Shown here: piece after piece, positions 1 through 10,370 of the stretch
Position numbering within the stretch: position 1 is the first letter of the stretch
Layout of the letters: every line of letters begins with the position of its first letter
Program-made: the position numbers and the translations under genes
NCBI GenBank assembly: GCA_964541155.1
Contig: CAZIPC010000004.1
Coordinates: forward strand, 124,001-188,000
DNA length: 64,000 bases
Origin: UBA4416 sp964541155
Lineage (GTDB): Bacteria > Bacteroidota > Bacteroidia > B-17B0 > Aurantibacillaceae
Direction: 5' to 3'
Notes under the pieces: model-generated
The model's input: only the letters and a program-made list of their open reading frames with translations
Databases searched by the model: none
What the model was told of the DNA's origin: nothing

Positions 1-161
1 ACAGGAAAGTTGGGTATCTCTTCATAGGGTAAAACAAATTCGGCGCTTATTTCTTTAACTAAACCTCCAAGACCTGTTCCTAGTATAATGCCTACCTCTG
101 GACGAAAGTTATTTGTTTTTTCAAGAATACTTTTTGTGGTAAAATTTATTTGTTCTAACAT
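1..161 (-). CDS. punA: Purine nucleoside phosphorylase, N-terminal part (cut by window edge)
   Basis: Reading leftward from an ATG at 159-161, 53 codons are visible before the window ends. They carry the phosphate-binding signature GIILGTGLGGLV from about residue 24, typical of trimeric purine nucleoside phosphorylases that split inosine and guanosine to base plus ribose 1-phosphate in purine salvage. The distance from Met1 to this motif fits the family, which supports the start. The gene begins inside the 3' end of lpxK and overlaps it by 41 bases in another frame, so the two are probably cotranscribed and translationally linked. The catalytic half lies outside the window, so the substrate class cannot be judged. 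Confidence 0.85.
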   Translation of the reverse strand, partial: MLEQINFTTKSILEKTNNFRPEVGIILGTGLGGLVKEISAEFVLPYEEIPNFP

Positions 162-1203
162 AGTTTAAAATGGTTTCATTAAATTCTTGTGTTTTGTCTT
201 TAAAATCTATTTCTATTGGCAAGACAAACAAAGGTAGTGTATTTACAATATCCTGCAAGTCACTTTCTTTTAATCTCATGGCATCTTTTTCGGTTGTAAC
301 AATTATTTTATTACCTCCTTCAATGGTATCAAGTTCTTTTTTTATATTCTCAATATCTTGTGTTGTGTATTGATAATGATCAGAGTATTGAATGTGTTTT
401 ACATCTGAGGCATATTCTTTTATGTATGTAACCATAGGCTCAGGATTTCCAATGCCTGTAAATACTATTACTCTGTATCTAAACAAATCATTAAGAGTAT
501 CAATTGTGTTTAGGTTATTTTGAAAGCCAATAAGTTCGCCATATTTTAGCCAAGTAAAAAATAATTGTTGATGAGCTAATGGATTTAAGTCTTTAATTAA
601 ATTCCGAATTTCAATTGCAGTTGTTTTTTCGGGAACTTTACTTACAATAATTATATCTGCTCGTTTAATCTGTTTTTTTGATTCACGAAGAGAACCAGAA
701 GGCATTAAACAATCATTTATATAAAGGTTATTATACTCGCTTATCACAATTTTTAATTCTGAATTTAATGATCGGTGTTGAAAAGCATCATCTAACAGAA
801 TAACTTTAGGAGGGGTTGAAAAAGATAAAAGTTGTTTTACTCCATTAACTCTATTAGTATCTACGCATACATCAATAGTAGGATATTTTGTTTTATATTG
901 TAACGGTTCATCACCTATTTCAAAGGCTGTACTCGATTCGTCGGCACAAATAAAACCTGTGGTTTTACGCTTATAACCTCTGCTTAAAACGGCAGTTTTA
1001 AAATCGTTATGTAAAAGTTTTATTAAATATTCTACATGGGGTGTTTTTCCTGTTCCTCCAACTGCTAAATTACCAACACAAATGGTGTGAACTTCAAAAG
1101 ATGTTGATTTTATAAATTTCCAATCGTATAGTAAATTTCGAAACGAAGTTATCAAGCCATATAAAATAGCAAAAGGAAATAATAGTATTTTCTTTAAAGT
1201 CAA
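121..1203 (-). CDS. lpxK: Tetraacyldisaccharide 4'-kinase LpxK
   Basis: LpxK phosphorylates the 4' position of the lipid A disaccharide at the inner membrane, giving lipid IVA. The 360-residue product starts with a hydrophobic stretch, carries a P-loop GNLAVGGTGKTP at residues 44-55, the SRGYKRK motif near 74-80 and the family motif DDAFQHR at 138-144. Length is normal for Bacteroidota. The start codon is TTG: the frame is closed by a stop four codons upstream, no ATG lies between, and the first residues match the usual LpxK N-terminus. It is followed with a 41-base overlap by the purine nucleoside phosphorylase gene. Its product would feed on the same pathway as the Kdo genes at 26-29 kb. 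Confidence 0.95.
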   Translation of the reverse strand: MTLKKILLFPFAILYGLITSFRNLLYDWKFIKSTSFEVHTICVGNLAVGGTGKTPHVEYLIKLLHNDFKTAVLSRGYKRKTTGFICADESSTAFEIGDEPLQYKTKYPTIDVCVDTNRVNGVKQLLSFSTPPKVILLDDAFQHRSLNSELKIVISEYNNLYINDCLMPSGSLRESKKQIKRADIIIVSKVPEKTTAIEIRNLIKDLNPLAHQQLFFTWLKYGELIGFQNNLNTIDTLNDLFRYRVIVFTGIGNPEPMVTYIKEYASDVKHIQYSDHYQYTTQDIENIKKELDTIEGGNKIIVTTEKDAMRLKESDLQDIVNTLPLFVLPIEIDFKDKTQEFNETILNYVRTNKFYHKKYS

Positions 1204-1313
1204 ATAGTTAGTTTAAAAGTAAAGGAGTGAATTTATGATGTTTTTGTTGAAAAAGAAAATTTTTCATCAAATTAATATCTTAAAAAATAAACAAAATTTT
1301 GGGTTGTATTAAT

Positions 1314-2321
1314 TTATCTAAATAGTGAGATATGTCCATTTCGAATTATTTTCTTATCGCTATTTTTTTGAATAGCTTCAATATGATAAACATATACATC
1401 ATCAGGACAAAGGTTGTTTTTAAACTTTCCATCCCATTTTCCATTTATATTATTAGAAGTATAAACTGTATTACCCCATCTATCCATAATGGTAATTAAA
1501 TAGTAAGAGTATTCGCATTGAAAAACTGGATAAAATAAATCATTTCTGTCATCATCGTTTGGCGTAAAGCTATTAGGTATATATATATCACAGTCGCAAT
1601 TTTTATATTTTACAATTACGCTATCTGTTTTTATACCACAATTTTTAGAAATGCTTTTTATCCAGTATGTTCCTTCTTTATTAATACTAATATTGGGAGT
1701 ATTTGCTCCTGTATTCCAATATAATTCTGTTTCGGGAGGTGCTTTTACAGACAGTGTTTTACTATAGTCATTTTCGCATATTAATAATTCTTTTCCAAAG
1801 TTTGGTACTGCGAAATTCACACTTTTTACTTTAAATGTATCTATTGCATAACAACCTTTGTTGTCAATTTTAATCCAATAAATTCCTGGTTTTTCAATTT
1901 TTATTTGCCTATTTGATATTTCTCCATTACTACATATGTATTTATATTTATTATTTTTTAAAGGGATGATGATAGGGTTTCCACAAATAATTGTATCTCT
2001 AATTTTTATACGTGGTTTATCTATTACTTCTAAATAAGTGGTGTCAGTTACTATTTTTCGTTCATCAAAAATTTTAATAATGTGTAATCCTTGGTGCTTA
2101 ATATACAATTGTTTAGAATGAACAATAATCGATTTTGGGGTTTGCCAATTATATGTGGCTGTTTTGCTAAATTGGTCATCAGGAAATTTTAATAAAAACG
2201 AGTCGCCAGCGCAAATATAGGTGGTGTCTTGTAATAAATTTAAAGCACTAATTTGAGCATTAATAGAAAGATGTATTAATGTGCTAAAAAGTAAGATAAA
2301 TATGTGTTTTTTAATTTTCAA
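1314..2321 (-). CDS. Secreted protein with gliding-motility-type (CHU_C) C-terminal domain
   Basis: A 335-residue protein with a signal peptide (hydrophobic residues 7-20, cleavage likely after NAQ at 23). The middle, about 25-245, holds several short Ig-like or PKD-like segments with the pattern D-T-I-C-G-N and GIYWIK. The last 90 residues form a CHU_C domain: IPNSFTPNDDDRNDLFYP, then DRWGNTVYTS and a final GHISLFR. That domain is the type B sorting signal of the type IX secretion system, so the protein is expected on the cell surface or secreted. It starts at TTG; no ATG lies upstream in frame before a stop. The function beyond export is unknown. Confidence 0.8.
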   Translation of the reverse strand: MKIKKHIFILLFSTLIHLSINAQISALNLLQDTTYICAGDSFLLKFPDDQFSKTATYNWQTPKSIIVHSKQLYIKHQGLHIIKIFDERKIVTDTTYLEVIDKPRIKIRDTIICGNPIIIPLKNNKYKYICSNGEISNRQIKIEKPGIYWIKIDNKGCYAIDTFKVKSVNFAVPNFGKELLICENDYSKTLSVKAPPETELYWNTGANTPNISINKEGTYWIKSISKNCGIKTDSVIVKYKNCDCDIYIPNSFTPNDDDRNDLFYPVFQCEYSYYLITIMDRWGNTVYTSNNINGKWDGKFKNNLCPDDVYVYHIEAIQKNSDKKIIRNGHISLFR

Positions 2322-2374
2322 AAGGACCGTAAAAGTAATATGTTTTAATAATAATTGGAGTTAATTTGTATTAA

Positions 2375-5305
2375 TTAAATTTGAAGTGAAATAATAGTTT
2401 TTGTACCTTCTTTATCGTTAGATAATTCTTGTTTGTCGATTATTTTCACATGTTGATTTTTTCCTGTTAATTTTGTGTTAAGTTCTAGAATGTTTTCAAT
2501 TGTTTTTGTTCCTAATGATTTGTGACCAATTTTTGTATTTTCCTGAGCTTTTTTTAATCCAATACCATCATCTTCAATAATTATAAGTAAAGTGTTTTCG
2601 TTTTCTTTTTTAAATGAAATCCATAAGTTTCCATGTTCATGTTTAGGTAAAATACCATGAATGATAGAATTTTCGGCATAGGGTTGAATAATCATATTTG
2701 GTATTTTAATTTCAAGAGTGTTTATGTTTGAATCTACTTGGATGTGAAAATCAAATTTTCCTTTAAATCGTTCTCGTTCTAAGTCTAAGTAGTAATTTAG
2801 TCTTATAAGTTCTTCGTGCAGTAAAATTTCACTTTGGGAGGCTTTTTCAATAATCATTCGTATTAGACGCGAAAATTTTGCCAAATACTCGCTGGCTTTT
2901 AAGGAATCATTAAGGTTAATGTAATTTTGAATTGATGTTAGTGAATTAAAAATAAAGTGCGGGCTCATTAATGAATTCATTGCTTGGTGTTTTAGTAAAT
3001 TAACTTGCCTATCTTCTTGAACTCTTCGAGTAGCCTTTGTTCTAACTTGTTTTATCCAAATAAAAATGATTAATAAGAATAAGATTAAAGAACCAGATAT
3101 AACAGATATCGTAAACCAAATGGTTTGAATAAATGGAATTTCTTTTTTTATAGTAATTGTTATAGGTTCTGACCAATTAATACCATCATACGAACAAATA
3201 ATATCTAATTGATGATTGCCTCCGTTTATGGAAGTTAAGTGTATCTGTCTATTTTCTAAACTAAACCATCTTTTATTATATTTATATTTATAGTATTGTT
3301 TGTTTGGCTTTACATAGAGTGGACTTGAAAACCCTATCATTACATCTGATTGGGAGCTATTTAAATATAAAACGGAATTATTTAATTCTAAAAAACTTCC
3401 ATCGGCATCAATAGACGTAATAAATAATTTATTTGCAATTTTTACTTTTTTAAGTAAATCGTTTGTAGAACATAGGGTTATTCCTTTATCGCTACAAATA
3501 CAGCAGCTATCGTTTTTGAAAATAACATCGTTAATTGTGTTTGATAGTAATCCATTAGATTTATTATATATAACTATTGGGTTAAAATTATGATCGCATA
3601 TAAACAATCCGTCTAAAGTGGCTATCCAAATTTTATTTTGATAAAATTTTATTTTTTTTACGGCAGCTAGTTCATGATTTCCAATTTGTTGAATAAGAGA
3701 AGAATCTTCAAAAACTGTAATACCATTTTCATGTGCTAAGTATGTTTTTGAATTAAATTGTTCAATATGATTAATGCCAAAATTAAAAATTTGATTATGA
3801 TATGTTTTTTGTTTTTTTTCTTTAAAAGAGTAGGTGGTTAGCCCATCAGAAGTTCCAATAAATAAATTGTTTTGGGTTTCAAATAAAGTATTAATTCGTG
3901 TTCTATAGTCAGGAAAAGAAATAATTGTATCTGTAATGATGTATTTGGGATTGAAGTAGTTTTTTATTTTAAATAAAGTCCCTGTTGCGTCTGCAACATA
4001 TGCATATGATATATTTTTGCTAAATGAAACTAATTTTGAAGTAATAGGAAAAAAACGATAAATAGAATTATTGATTAAAAATGATCGTTTGGTGTTGGAT
4101 GCTGAATTATTTTTCGAATAAATAATTTCTTTTTTTAGAAGATTTATCCCATAAATAGTTTCGTTAAATAAATCATCAGGCGTAATAACGGTTTGTGTAT
4201 TAGAGCTATTTTTATCAAAAATATATAAGCCATTGTTTGTGCCAACAATTACACTGTTTTCAACAAAATATCCGCATGTTACGGGTAAAATTTTTCGATT
4301 AGAAGTAAAGGATATGTTTTGAAGTTTAGGATTTTGTATAAAATATACTCCATCATTAAATGTTCCTATCCAGATATGATCGTCAGTATCTTTAAATATA
4401 CAGTTAATTAATACTTTATCTATGCCTAATAAGTCAAAAGCATCATAAGTAATATTATTTTCTATTAGATATAAGTTATCATCTGGATTGTTGGTAAACC
4501 AAATTCGTTCATATTTGTCAACTATTAATTTGCTAACTCTTGCTGTATTATTAGCATTAAAAAATATACTTGTTTTTTGAGTAATTATAGGAATATTTTT
4601 TATTATTTTATTGTTTTTTATACAATAAATAAAATTATCACTTCCTACAAATAAAAGGCCATTCGAGTCTTCTGTTATAGAATAAGCAGCAATAGTTTTT
4701 CCAATATCTATTTTTATTTGTTTGCCATTTTTTAATTCATAAAGCCCGTCACTTCTACCTATTAAAGTTTGATTGTTTTTATTTTTAAAAATACAAAATG
4801 CCTGATTATTTTTGTTTTTTATTTTTATTTCATCATCAATTATTTTACCTGTTTTTAAATTAATAATTGAAACAGAAATTTGATCATTTAAGGAGTATGC
4901 ATATTGATCATCAATTATTAACTCATCAACAGAATTATTAAAAGCTAGATTTTTAATTAAAGAAGCTTCTTTGTTTTTTGAGTTATACTCGTATATACCC
5001 TCTCTTCGATTTATGATAAGCAAATTATTGTTTTTATCGAAAGCAATATTTCTAATATAATTTGATTTAAGGGGTGTTTTTGGTTTTATTTTTTCAAATT
5101 TATAGCCGTCAAAATTATATACACCGTTTTCTGTTGCTAAATACAGTATGTGGTTTTTATGTTGTTTGATCGAAAAAATATTTGCGTTACTCAATCCATC
5201 TTCAGGGCCATAGTGTTGAAATGAAAAACTTCGATTTTGACTATATATATTACTAATTAGTATTATAAAACTAATTACAACATTATATGTTTTTTTAAAA
5301 TTCAT
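2375..5305 (-). CDS. Propeller-type sensor histidine kinase (LytS/His_kinase family)
   Basis: A 976-residue membrane sensor kinase. A signal-anchor at residues 8-22 is followed by a large periplasmic region of two-component-regulator propeller repeats (about 35-620, blades with GTxxGL and W-x-GT patterns) and a Y_Y_Y-like domain (about 640-725). One membrane helix lies near 733-757. The cytoplasmic part has the PF06580 box MSPHFIFNSL with the phospho-acceptor His783, then NMIIQPYAENSIIHG and the ATPase G box EDDGIGL. The gene directly follows the LytTR regulator at 5387-6133 on the same strand with an 81-base gap, so the pair is a likely two-component system. The ligand is not evident; propeller sensors often sense glycans, but the neighbours here are a peptidase and a porin. 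Confidence 0.9.
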   Translation of the reverse strand: MNFKKTYNVVISFIILISNIYSQNRSFSFQHYGPEDGLSNANIFSIKQHKNHILYLATENGVYNFDGYKFEKIKPKTPLKSNYIRNIAFDKNNNLLIINRREGIYEYNSKNKEASLIKNLAFNNSVDELIIDDQYAYSLNDQISVSIINLKTGKIIDDEIKIKNKNNQAFCIFKNKNNQTLIGRSDGLYELKNGKQIKIDIGKTIAAYSITEDSNGLLFVGSDNFIYCIKNNKIIKNIPIITQKTSIFFNANNTARVSKLIVDKYERIWFTNNPDDNLYLIENNITYDAFDLLGIDKVLINCIFKDTDDHIWIGTFNDGVYFIQNPKLQNISFTSNRKILPVTCGYFVENSVIVGTNNGLYIFDKNSSNTQTVITPDDLFNETIYGINLLKKEIIYSKNNSASNTKRSFLINNSIYRFFPITSKLVSFSKNISYAYVADATGTLFKIKNYFNPKYIITDTIISFPDYRTRINTLFETQNNLFIGTSDGLTTYSFKEKKQKTYHNQIFNFGINHIEQFNSKTYLAHENGITVFEDSSLIQQIGNHELAAVKKIKFYQNKIWIATLDGLFICDHNFNPIVIYNKSNGLLSNTINDVIFKNDSCCICSDKGITLCSTNDLLKKVKIANKLFITSIDADGSFLELNNSVLYLNSSQSDVMIGFSSPLYVKPNKQYYKYKYNKRWFSLENRQIHLTSINGGNHQLDIICSYDGINWSEPITITIKKEIPFIQTIWFTISVISGSLILFLLIIFIWIKQVRTKATRRVQEDRQVNLLKHQAMNSLMSPHFIFNSLTSIQNYINLNDSLKASEYLAKFSRLIRMIIEKASQSEILLHEELIRLNYYLDLERERFKGKFDFHIQVDSNINTLEIKIPNMIIQPYAENSIIHGILPKHEHGNLWISFKKENENTLLIIIEDDGIGLKKAQENTKIGHKSLGTKTIENILELNTKLTGKNQHVKIIDKQELSNDKEGTKTIISLQI

Positions 5306-5386
5306 CTACGCTTAAATGATATGATTTTAATTTTTAAATTAAAAATGAACTAAACTCAAACTAGTAAAATCAGATATCGTTGATAA

Positions 5387-6133
5387 TTATTTAGGCGTAA
5401 CTGCTCTTGTTTTCAAGAATTCTGAAAATTCTTGTGAACGAGCTTTAGAAACTTGGATACTTGTGCCGTCAGACATAATAATTGTTCCACCTTCTGCATT
5501 AGAATATTCTTTGATATAATCAATATTAATTAGAGAAGATCGGTGAATACGAAAAAATACATTTGTTGGTAAAATAGCTTCAAATTCTTTTAAAGTTTTT
5601 GAAGCCACTATTTTTTTTCCAGTATTTAAAAAAATATTTGTGTAATTATCAGATGCTTCTAGCCATACAATGTCTTTATAATCAATTAGCGTAAATCCTT
5701 TGCTATGATTAATTAAAACTAAGTTTTTATCATTTCCTTGATTTGGAGATGTTATTATGCTTTTTTGTTCATAATGTTTAACTACTTTTTTTACAGCACC
5801 CTGAAGTTCACTTAATAATAGAGGTTTTAATAAATAATCAATAGCTCCGGCTTTTACGGCATTAATTCCATGCTCACTGTAAGCTGTTAAAAATATTAAA
5901 CAAAAATCATGATGTAAAAGTCCATCAATCATTTCTAAACCCGTCATTCCTGGCATATTAATATCACAAAAAACCACATCTGGTTTTAGATCTTGAATTA
6001 TTTTTTTTCCTTCCATTCCGCTCGACGCTTCAGCAATAACTTCAATTTCTGGGCAATAGCTGGCTAACATACTTTTTGTGTTGCTTCGGCTATTTTCTTC
6101 ATCGTCTATGATAATGGTTCTGAAAGTTTGCAT
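5387..6133 (-). CDS. LytTR-family response regulator
   Basis: A 248-residue regulator with an N-terminal receiver domain (residues 4-120: acidic pair D10/D11, phospho-acceptor D57 in FCDINMPGM, T83, K103 in LLKP) and a C-terminal LytTR DNA-binding domain (about 140-240, with WLEASDNYTNIFL and FFRIHRSSLINIDYI). It is the probable partner of the propeller kinase encoded just downstream. The gene runs divergently from the DPP-IV gene across a 148-base intergenic region, so that peptidase is a reasonable but unproven target. Confidence 0.93.
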   Translation of the reverse strand: MQTFRTIIIDDEENSRSNTKSMLASYCPEIEVIAEASSGMEGKKIIQDLKPDVVFCDINMPGMTGLEMIDGLLHHDFCLIFLTAYSEHGINAVKAGAIDYLLKPLLLSELQGAVKKVVKHYEQKSIITSPNQGNDKNLVLINHSKGFTLIDYKDIVWLEASDNYTNIFLNTGKKIVASKTLKEFEAILPTNVFFRIHRSSLINIDYIKEYSNAEGGTIIMSDGTSIQVSKARSQEFSEFLKTRAVTPK

Positions 6134-6281
6134 AATTGTGTATATTATTATGCTAATCTAGTAAAAATTATGCCAATATGTTAATCATTTACTCAAAAAA
6201 ACTGCAATTTCCAATAAAAATACTATTTGTTAATAGCATACAAGTGTCTATCTTCATGCATTAATATTTAATTTATAATTT

Positions 6282-8462
6282 ATGAAATCAATGTTATATA
6301 AACTGTTCGTTTTTTTATGTTTTGCAAATAGTTGTTTTTCTCAAAAATTAATAACTGTTGAAGATATTTGGAGTAAATATGCTTTTATGCCTGCATCTGT
6401 TGGCGGTTTTAATGTTTTAAATGATGGATTACACTATTCAGATATTGAAAAAGATGGTGACTTTTTTAATATAGTTAAATATGAATTAAAGTCTGGAAAA
6501 AAAATAGAAGTTTTAGTTAAAGGCTCTGAAGTTAAATTAGCTGGTATGCCAATTGATGTAAAAAATTATTCGTTTAGTCCAGACGAAACGATGTTGTTTT
6601 TTACTATTGAATCAGAAAAAGTGTATCGTCGTTCTTCAATTGAAAGGAATTTTGTATATCATATAAAAACCAAAAAAGTAGAAGAATTATCAAGTAATGG
6701 AAAGCAAATGTTTGCTACATTTTCTCCAATAGGAAATAAAGTAGCATTTGTTAGAGATAATAACTTATTTATAAAAAATTTAGATTCAGGAAGTGAAATT
6801 AAAATAACAACTGATGGAAAGAAAAATGAAATAAAAAATGGTTGGGCAGATTGGGTTTATGAAGAAGAATTTAGTAAAGCAAATTATTTTGAATGGAATT
6901 TAGATGGAAGTAAATTAGCATTTGTTAGATTTGACGAAAGTAGAGTAAAAGAATATACTTTTGATACATATAATTCGAATTTATATCCAGATAAAGTAAC
7001 ATTTAAATATCCAAAAGCAGGCGAAGATAATTCTATTTTATCCGTTTTAGTATATGATTTGGCCAGTGCTAAAACAGTTACGGTAGATATTGGCAAGGAA
7101 ACAGATATTTATATACCACGCATTAAGTGGACAACTGATAAAAATATATTATCTGTTCAACGTATGAATAGGTTGCAAAATAAATTAGAATTATTATATG
7201 CTAATGCTAATGATGGATCTTCAAAGGTAATTTTAAATGAAGAATCTAAAACGTACATTGATATTACAGATGATTTAACCTTTTTATCAAATAATAAAGG
7301 ATTTATTTGGAGTAGTGAATCGGATAATTTTAATCATTTATATTATTATGATAATTCAGGTAAAATAGTAAATCAAATAACTAATGGAAATTGGGATGTT
7401 GTTAATTTTAATGGGTTTGATGAAAAAACAAACACATTATATTATACATCTACTGAACAAGGTCAAATTAATAGAGACATATATAGCGTGAAGCTAAATG
7501 GTACTAATAAAAAACAGTTATCTACATCTAAAGGTACTACCTCTGCTGATTTCAGTAAAGGTTTTAAATATTACGTATCTTCTTATTCTAATGCAAATAC
7601 TCCGCCTATTTATGAATTGCATAGCGCTGATGGTAAACTAATAAAGGTATTAGAAGATAATGCAACTTTAAAAACTAAAATGAAAGAATATAAATTATCT
7701 ACAAAAGAGTTTTTTAAATATACCAATACCGATGGTATTGAATTAAATGCATGGATGATGAAGCCTACAAATTTTGATGCTTCAAAAAAATATCCTGTAT
7801 ATATGTTTGCATATAATGGTCCAGGTTCTAATGAATGTAATAATGCATGGGAAACTTTTGATTTTTGGTGGCATTCGTTATTAAACCAAGAAGGGTATGT
7901 TGTAGTGTGTGTGGATGGCAGAGGAACGTTAGGTAGAGGTAGAGAGTTTAAACATTGTACGTATTTGCAACTAGGTAAGTATGAAACACTTGATCAAATA
8001 GATGCCGCAAAATATTTGGGAACATTACCGTTTGTTGATAAAACACGAATAGGGTTTCAGGGTTGGAGTTTTGGTGGTTATATGGCATCACTGTTAATCA
8101 CTAAAGGCGCTGATTATTTTAAATCTACAATAGCTGTTGCTCCTGTTACAAATTGGAAGTATTACGATAATATTTATACTGAGCGTTTTTTACGTAAACC
8201 TCAAGATAATAAAAGCGGTTATGAAGACAACTCGCCAGTTAACTTTACTAAACAAATAAAAGGTAATTTTTTATTAATTCATGGTAGTGGCGACGATAAT
8301 GTACATTTTCAAAATTCAATGGAATTGGCAAATGCATTGGTAAAAAATAATAAACCGTTTGATTTTATGGTGTATCCTAATAAAAATCATGGAATTTATG
8401 GTGGCTATACCAGAACTCATCTGTACAATAAAATTTTAAAGTTTGTAAAAGAAAATTTATAA
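6282..8462 (+). CDS. Secreted dipeptidyl peptidase IV (S9B family)
   Basis: DPP-IV removes N-terminal X-Pro or X-Ala dipeptides from peptides. The 726-residue product has a signal peptide ending near CFSQ (21), an N-terminal eight-bladed propeller region (about 40-470) and a C-terminal alpha/beta hydrolase domain. The double-Glu substrate anchor is seen in DWVYEEE (E194-E196). The triad is Ser596 in GWSFGG, Asp671 in GSGDDNVH and His703 in NKNHG. Length is normal for the bacterial enzyme. It is followed after 63 bases by a porin gene on the same strand, and both may serve peptide use in the periplasm. Confidence 0.95.
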   Translation: MKSMLYKLFVFLCFANSCFSQKLITVEDIWSKYAFMPASVGGFNVLNDGLHYSDIEKDGDFFNIVKYELKSGKKIEVLVKGSEVKLAGMPIDVKNYSFSPDETMLFFTIESEKVYRRSSIERNFVYHIKTKKVEELSSNGKQMFATFSPIGNKVAFVRDNNLFIKNLDSGSEIKITTDGKKNEIKNGWADWVYEEEFSKANYFEWNLDGSKLAFVRFDESRVKEYTFDTYNSNLYPDKVTFKYPKAGEDNSILSVLVYDLASAKTVTVDIGKETDIYIPRIKWTTDKNILSVQRMNRLQNKLELLYANANDGSSKVILNEESKTYIDITDDLTFLSNNKGFIWSSESDNFNHLYYYDNSGKIVNQITNGNWDVVNFNGFDEKTNTLYYTSTEQGQINRDIYSVKLNGTNKKQLSTSKGTTSADFSKGFKYYVSSYSNANTPPIYELHSADGKLIKVLEDNATLKTKMKEYKLSTKEFFKYTNTDGIELNAWMMKPTNFDASKKYPVYMFAYNGPGSNECNNAWETFDFWWHSLLNQEGYVVVCVDGRGTLGRGREFKHCTYLQLGKYETLDQIDAAKYLGTLPFVDKTRIGFQGWSFGGYMASLLITKGADYFKSTIAVAPVTNWKYYDNIYTERFLRKPQDNKSGYEDNSPVNFTKQIKGNFLLIHGSGDDNVHFQNSMELANALVKNNKPFDFMVYPNKNHGIYGGYTRTHLYNKILKFVKENL

Positions 8463-8525
8463 ATAAGTTTTTTACTTAATAGTAGTAAATTAGTTACATA
8501 GCGCTCATAATTATCTTTTTTAGTA

Positions 8526-10370
8526 ATGCATTTACAATTACACTATATTTTTAGATACCTTTTATTAATACATCTTGTATTAATGTCTTTTGTATTTATA
8601 GCTCAAGTAAAATATCCATCAGATAGCAGTTACCTAAAAACTATTACTAATTACAATAAAAACAATGAAGGTTGTTTCTCATTTTCTGAAATTGACAGTT
8701 CAATTACTCTTTTTCAAAATTATTTTCAAAAAAATAGTAACGGAAATATTGGGCATCCATCATCTTCGCTTTTTATAAAATATAATCCAAAAACAATTGG
8801 ATTTAATTTGTACAGCGCGCCTTACGAAAACGATATGATTAATTCAGATTCTATTAAATATTATCAAACAAAAGGCCCTTATGCAAATTTAACTGGTATT
8901 GCAGGTACAAAAAAAGAGCAAGTATTTAAATTTTTATATTCAAACACATTTAAAAATAAATTAAATATCACATTAGCATTTAACAGATACAGTGCAGTTG
9001 GTTTTTATAAAAATCAGCAAAGCTTTACAAATAATTTTTATACATCATTTAATTATAAAAGTAAAACTAATAGAGTAGGGTTTTATAGTTATATTTTATT
9101 TAATAAACTAAAACATCAAGAAAACGGAGGGTTATATAATGATTCTCTTTTTATAAATAATATAACTATTAATAAATCATTAATACCTGTAAATTTAACA
9201 ACAGCAAAAAGAGAGTATAGAAATACAACGTTTGATTTTAATCCATGGTATAGAATAAACAAAAAAGAAGATAGTACAACAGTTTTTTCTCATTTTATAG
9301 ATTATCAACTTAATTATTCGGGGAATTTTACAAAATATTATGATACGAAATCAGGATCAAATGATTTTTATAATGTATTTTATTTAGATACGGTATATTC
9401 AAAAGATTCTACCCATTGGCAGACTATCCGCAATCAGTTAAATTATACTTTAAAATATAATCAAATAGGGTCTCAACTTAAAATTGGAATTAAAAATGAG
9501 TATAATAAAGTACATCAATTTTCAGATTCACTTTTTTTTAACACAAGTTTAAATACAGGTGTTTTTGTTTCAAATAATAAGTACAGTGGTTTTATTACAG
9601 CTAATTATATTTTTAATGGTGTATACAAAAATGATTATGTGATAGATATTAGTAATCAAATAAAACAAACTTTTTTAAAATTACCTCTTAAATTATTTTT
9701 AAAAGCAAATATAGAAAAACGACATCCAGATTATATCTATAATACTTGGTTAAGTAATCATTTTGCTTGGAATAATAATTTTAAACCAGTAAATAAATTT
9801 CAATCAACTTTTTCTATTACAACATCTCGTAATAAGCTTGAATTAGGCATCATATATCAGTCTATAGATCATTTTATATATTTTAATAATCAGGCTATTC
9901 CTTTACAAACAGAAGTTAATATTCAAAACATATCGGCATTTGCTAACAAGAATTTTTTATTATTTAAGCATTTGGGTGTTAATGCAAGTTATTATTATCA
10001 AACCTCTTCATATAAAGCATTAATATCTATTCCAAGTCACATTATTAATGGGGCTTTATACTATCAAGGTAATTTGTTTAAGAATGCGTTGCAATTGCAA
10101 GTAGGTTTAAATGTTCAATACTTTAGTGAGTTTTATGGCTATGCTTATATGCCTGCGACTAATCAATATTATGTGCAAACGCAAAATTTAGTAGGTAATT
10201 ATCCTTTTGTAGATTTCTTTTTAAATGCCAGAATAAAACCTGTAAAAGTATTTCTGAAAATAGACCATTTAAATCAAGGTTTTACAGGTTATAAATACAG
10301 CCTAACACCAGGTTATTATCAAAATGATAGAGCTTTTAAATTTGGGATAAATTGGTTGTTTTTTGATTAA
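8526..10370 (+). CDS. Putative porin (Porin_10-type outer membrane beta-barrel)
   Basis: A 614-residue protein with an N-terminal signal sequence (hydrophobic residues 9-25, cleavage likely near IAQ at 27) and long alternation of polar and aromatic residues through to the C-terminus, as in outer membrane beta-barrels. Segments such as GPYANLTGIAGTKKEQVFKF and YRNTTFDFNPWYRIN match the Bacteroidota putative-porin family (PF14121) as I know it. The last residues, FKFGINWLFFD, end on an aromatic-rich strand expected for barrel insertion. It follows DPP-IV on the same strand. Its stop overlaps the convergent endonuclease-fold gene by 4 bases. Substrate unknown. Confidence 0.8.
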   Translation: MHLQLHYIFRYLLLIHLVLMSFVFIAQVKYPSDSSYLKTITNYNKNNEGCFSFSEIDSSITLFQNYFQKNSNGNIGHPSSSLFIKYNPKTIGFNLYSAPYENDMINSDSIKYYQTKGPYANLTGIAGTKKEQVFKFLYSNTFKNKLNITLAFNRYSAVGFYKNQQSFTNNFYTSFNYKSKTNRVGFYSYILFNKLKHQENGGLYNDSLFINNITINKSLIPVNLTTAKREYRNTTFDFNPWYRINKKEDSTTVFSHFIDYQLNYSGNFTKYYDTKSGSNDFYNVFYLDTVYSKDSTHWQTIRNQLNYTLKYNQIGSQLKIGIKNEYNKVHQFSDSLFFNTSLNTGVFVSNNKYSGFITANYIFNGVYKNDYVIDISNQIKQTFLKLPLKLFLKANIEKRHPDYIYNTWLSNHFAWNNNFKPVNKFQSTFSITTSRNKLELGIIYQSIDHFIYFNNQAIPLQTEVNIQNISAFANKNFLLFKHLGVNASYYYQTSSYKALISIPSHIINGALYYQGNLFKNALQLQVGLNVQYFSEFYGYAYMPATNQYYVQTQNLVGNYPFVDFFLNARIKPVKVFLKIDHLNQGFTGYKYSLTPGYYQNDRAFKFGINWLFFD

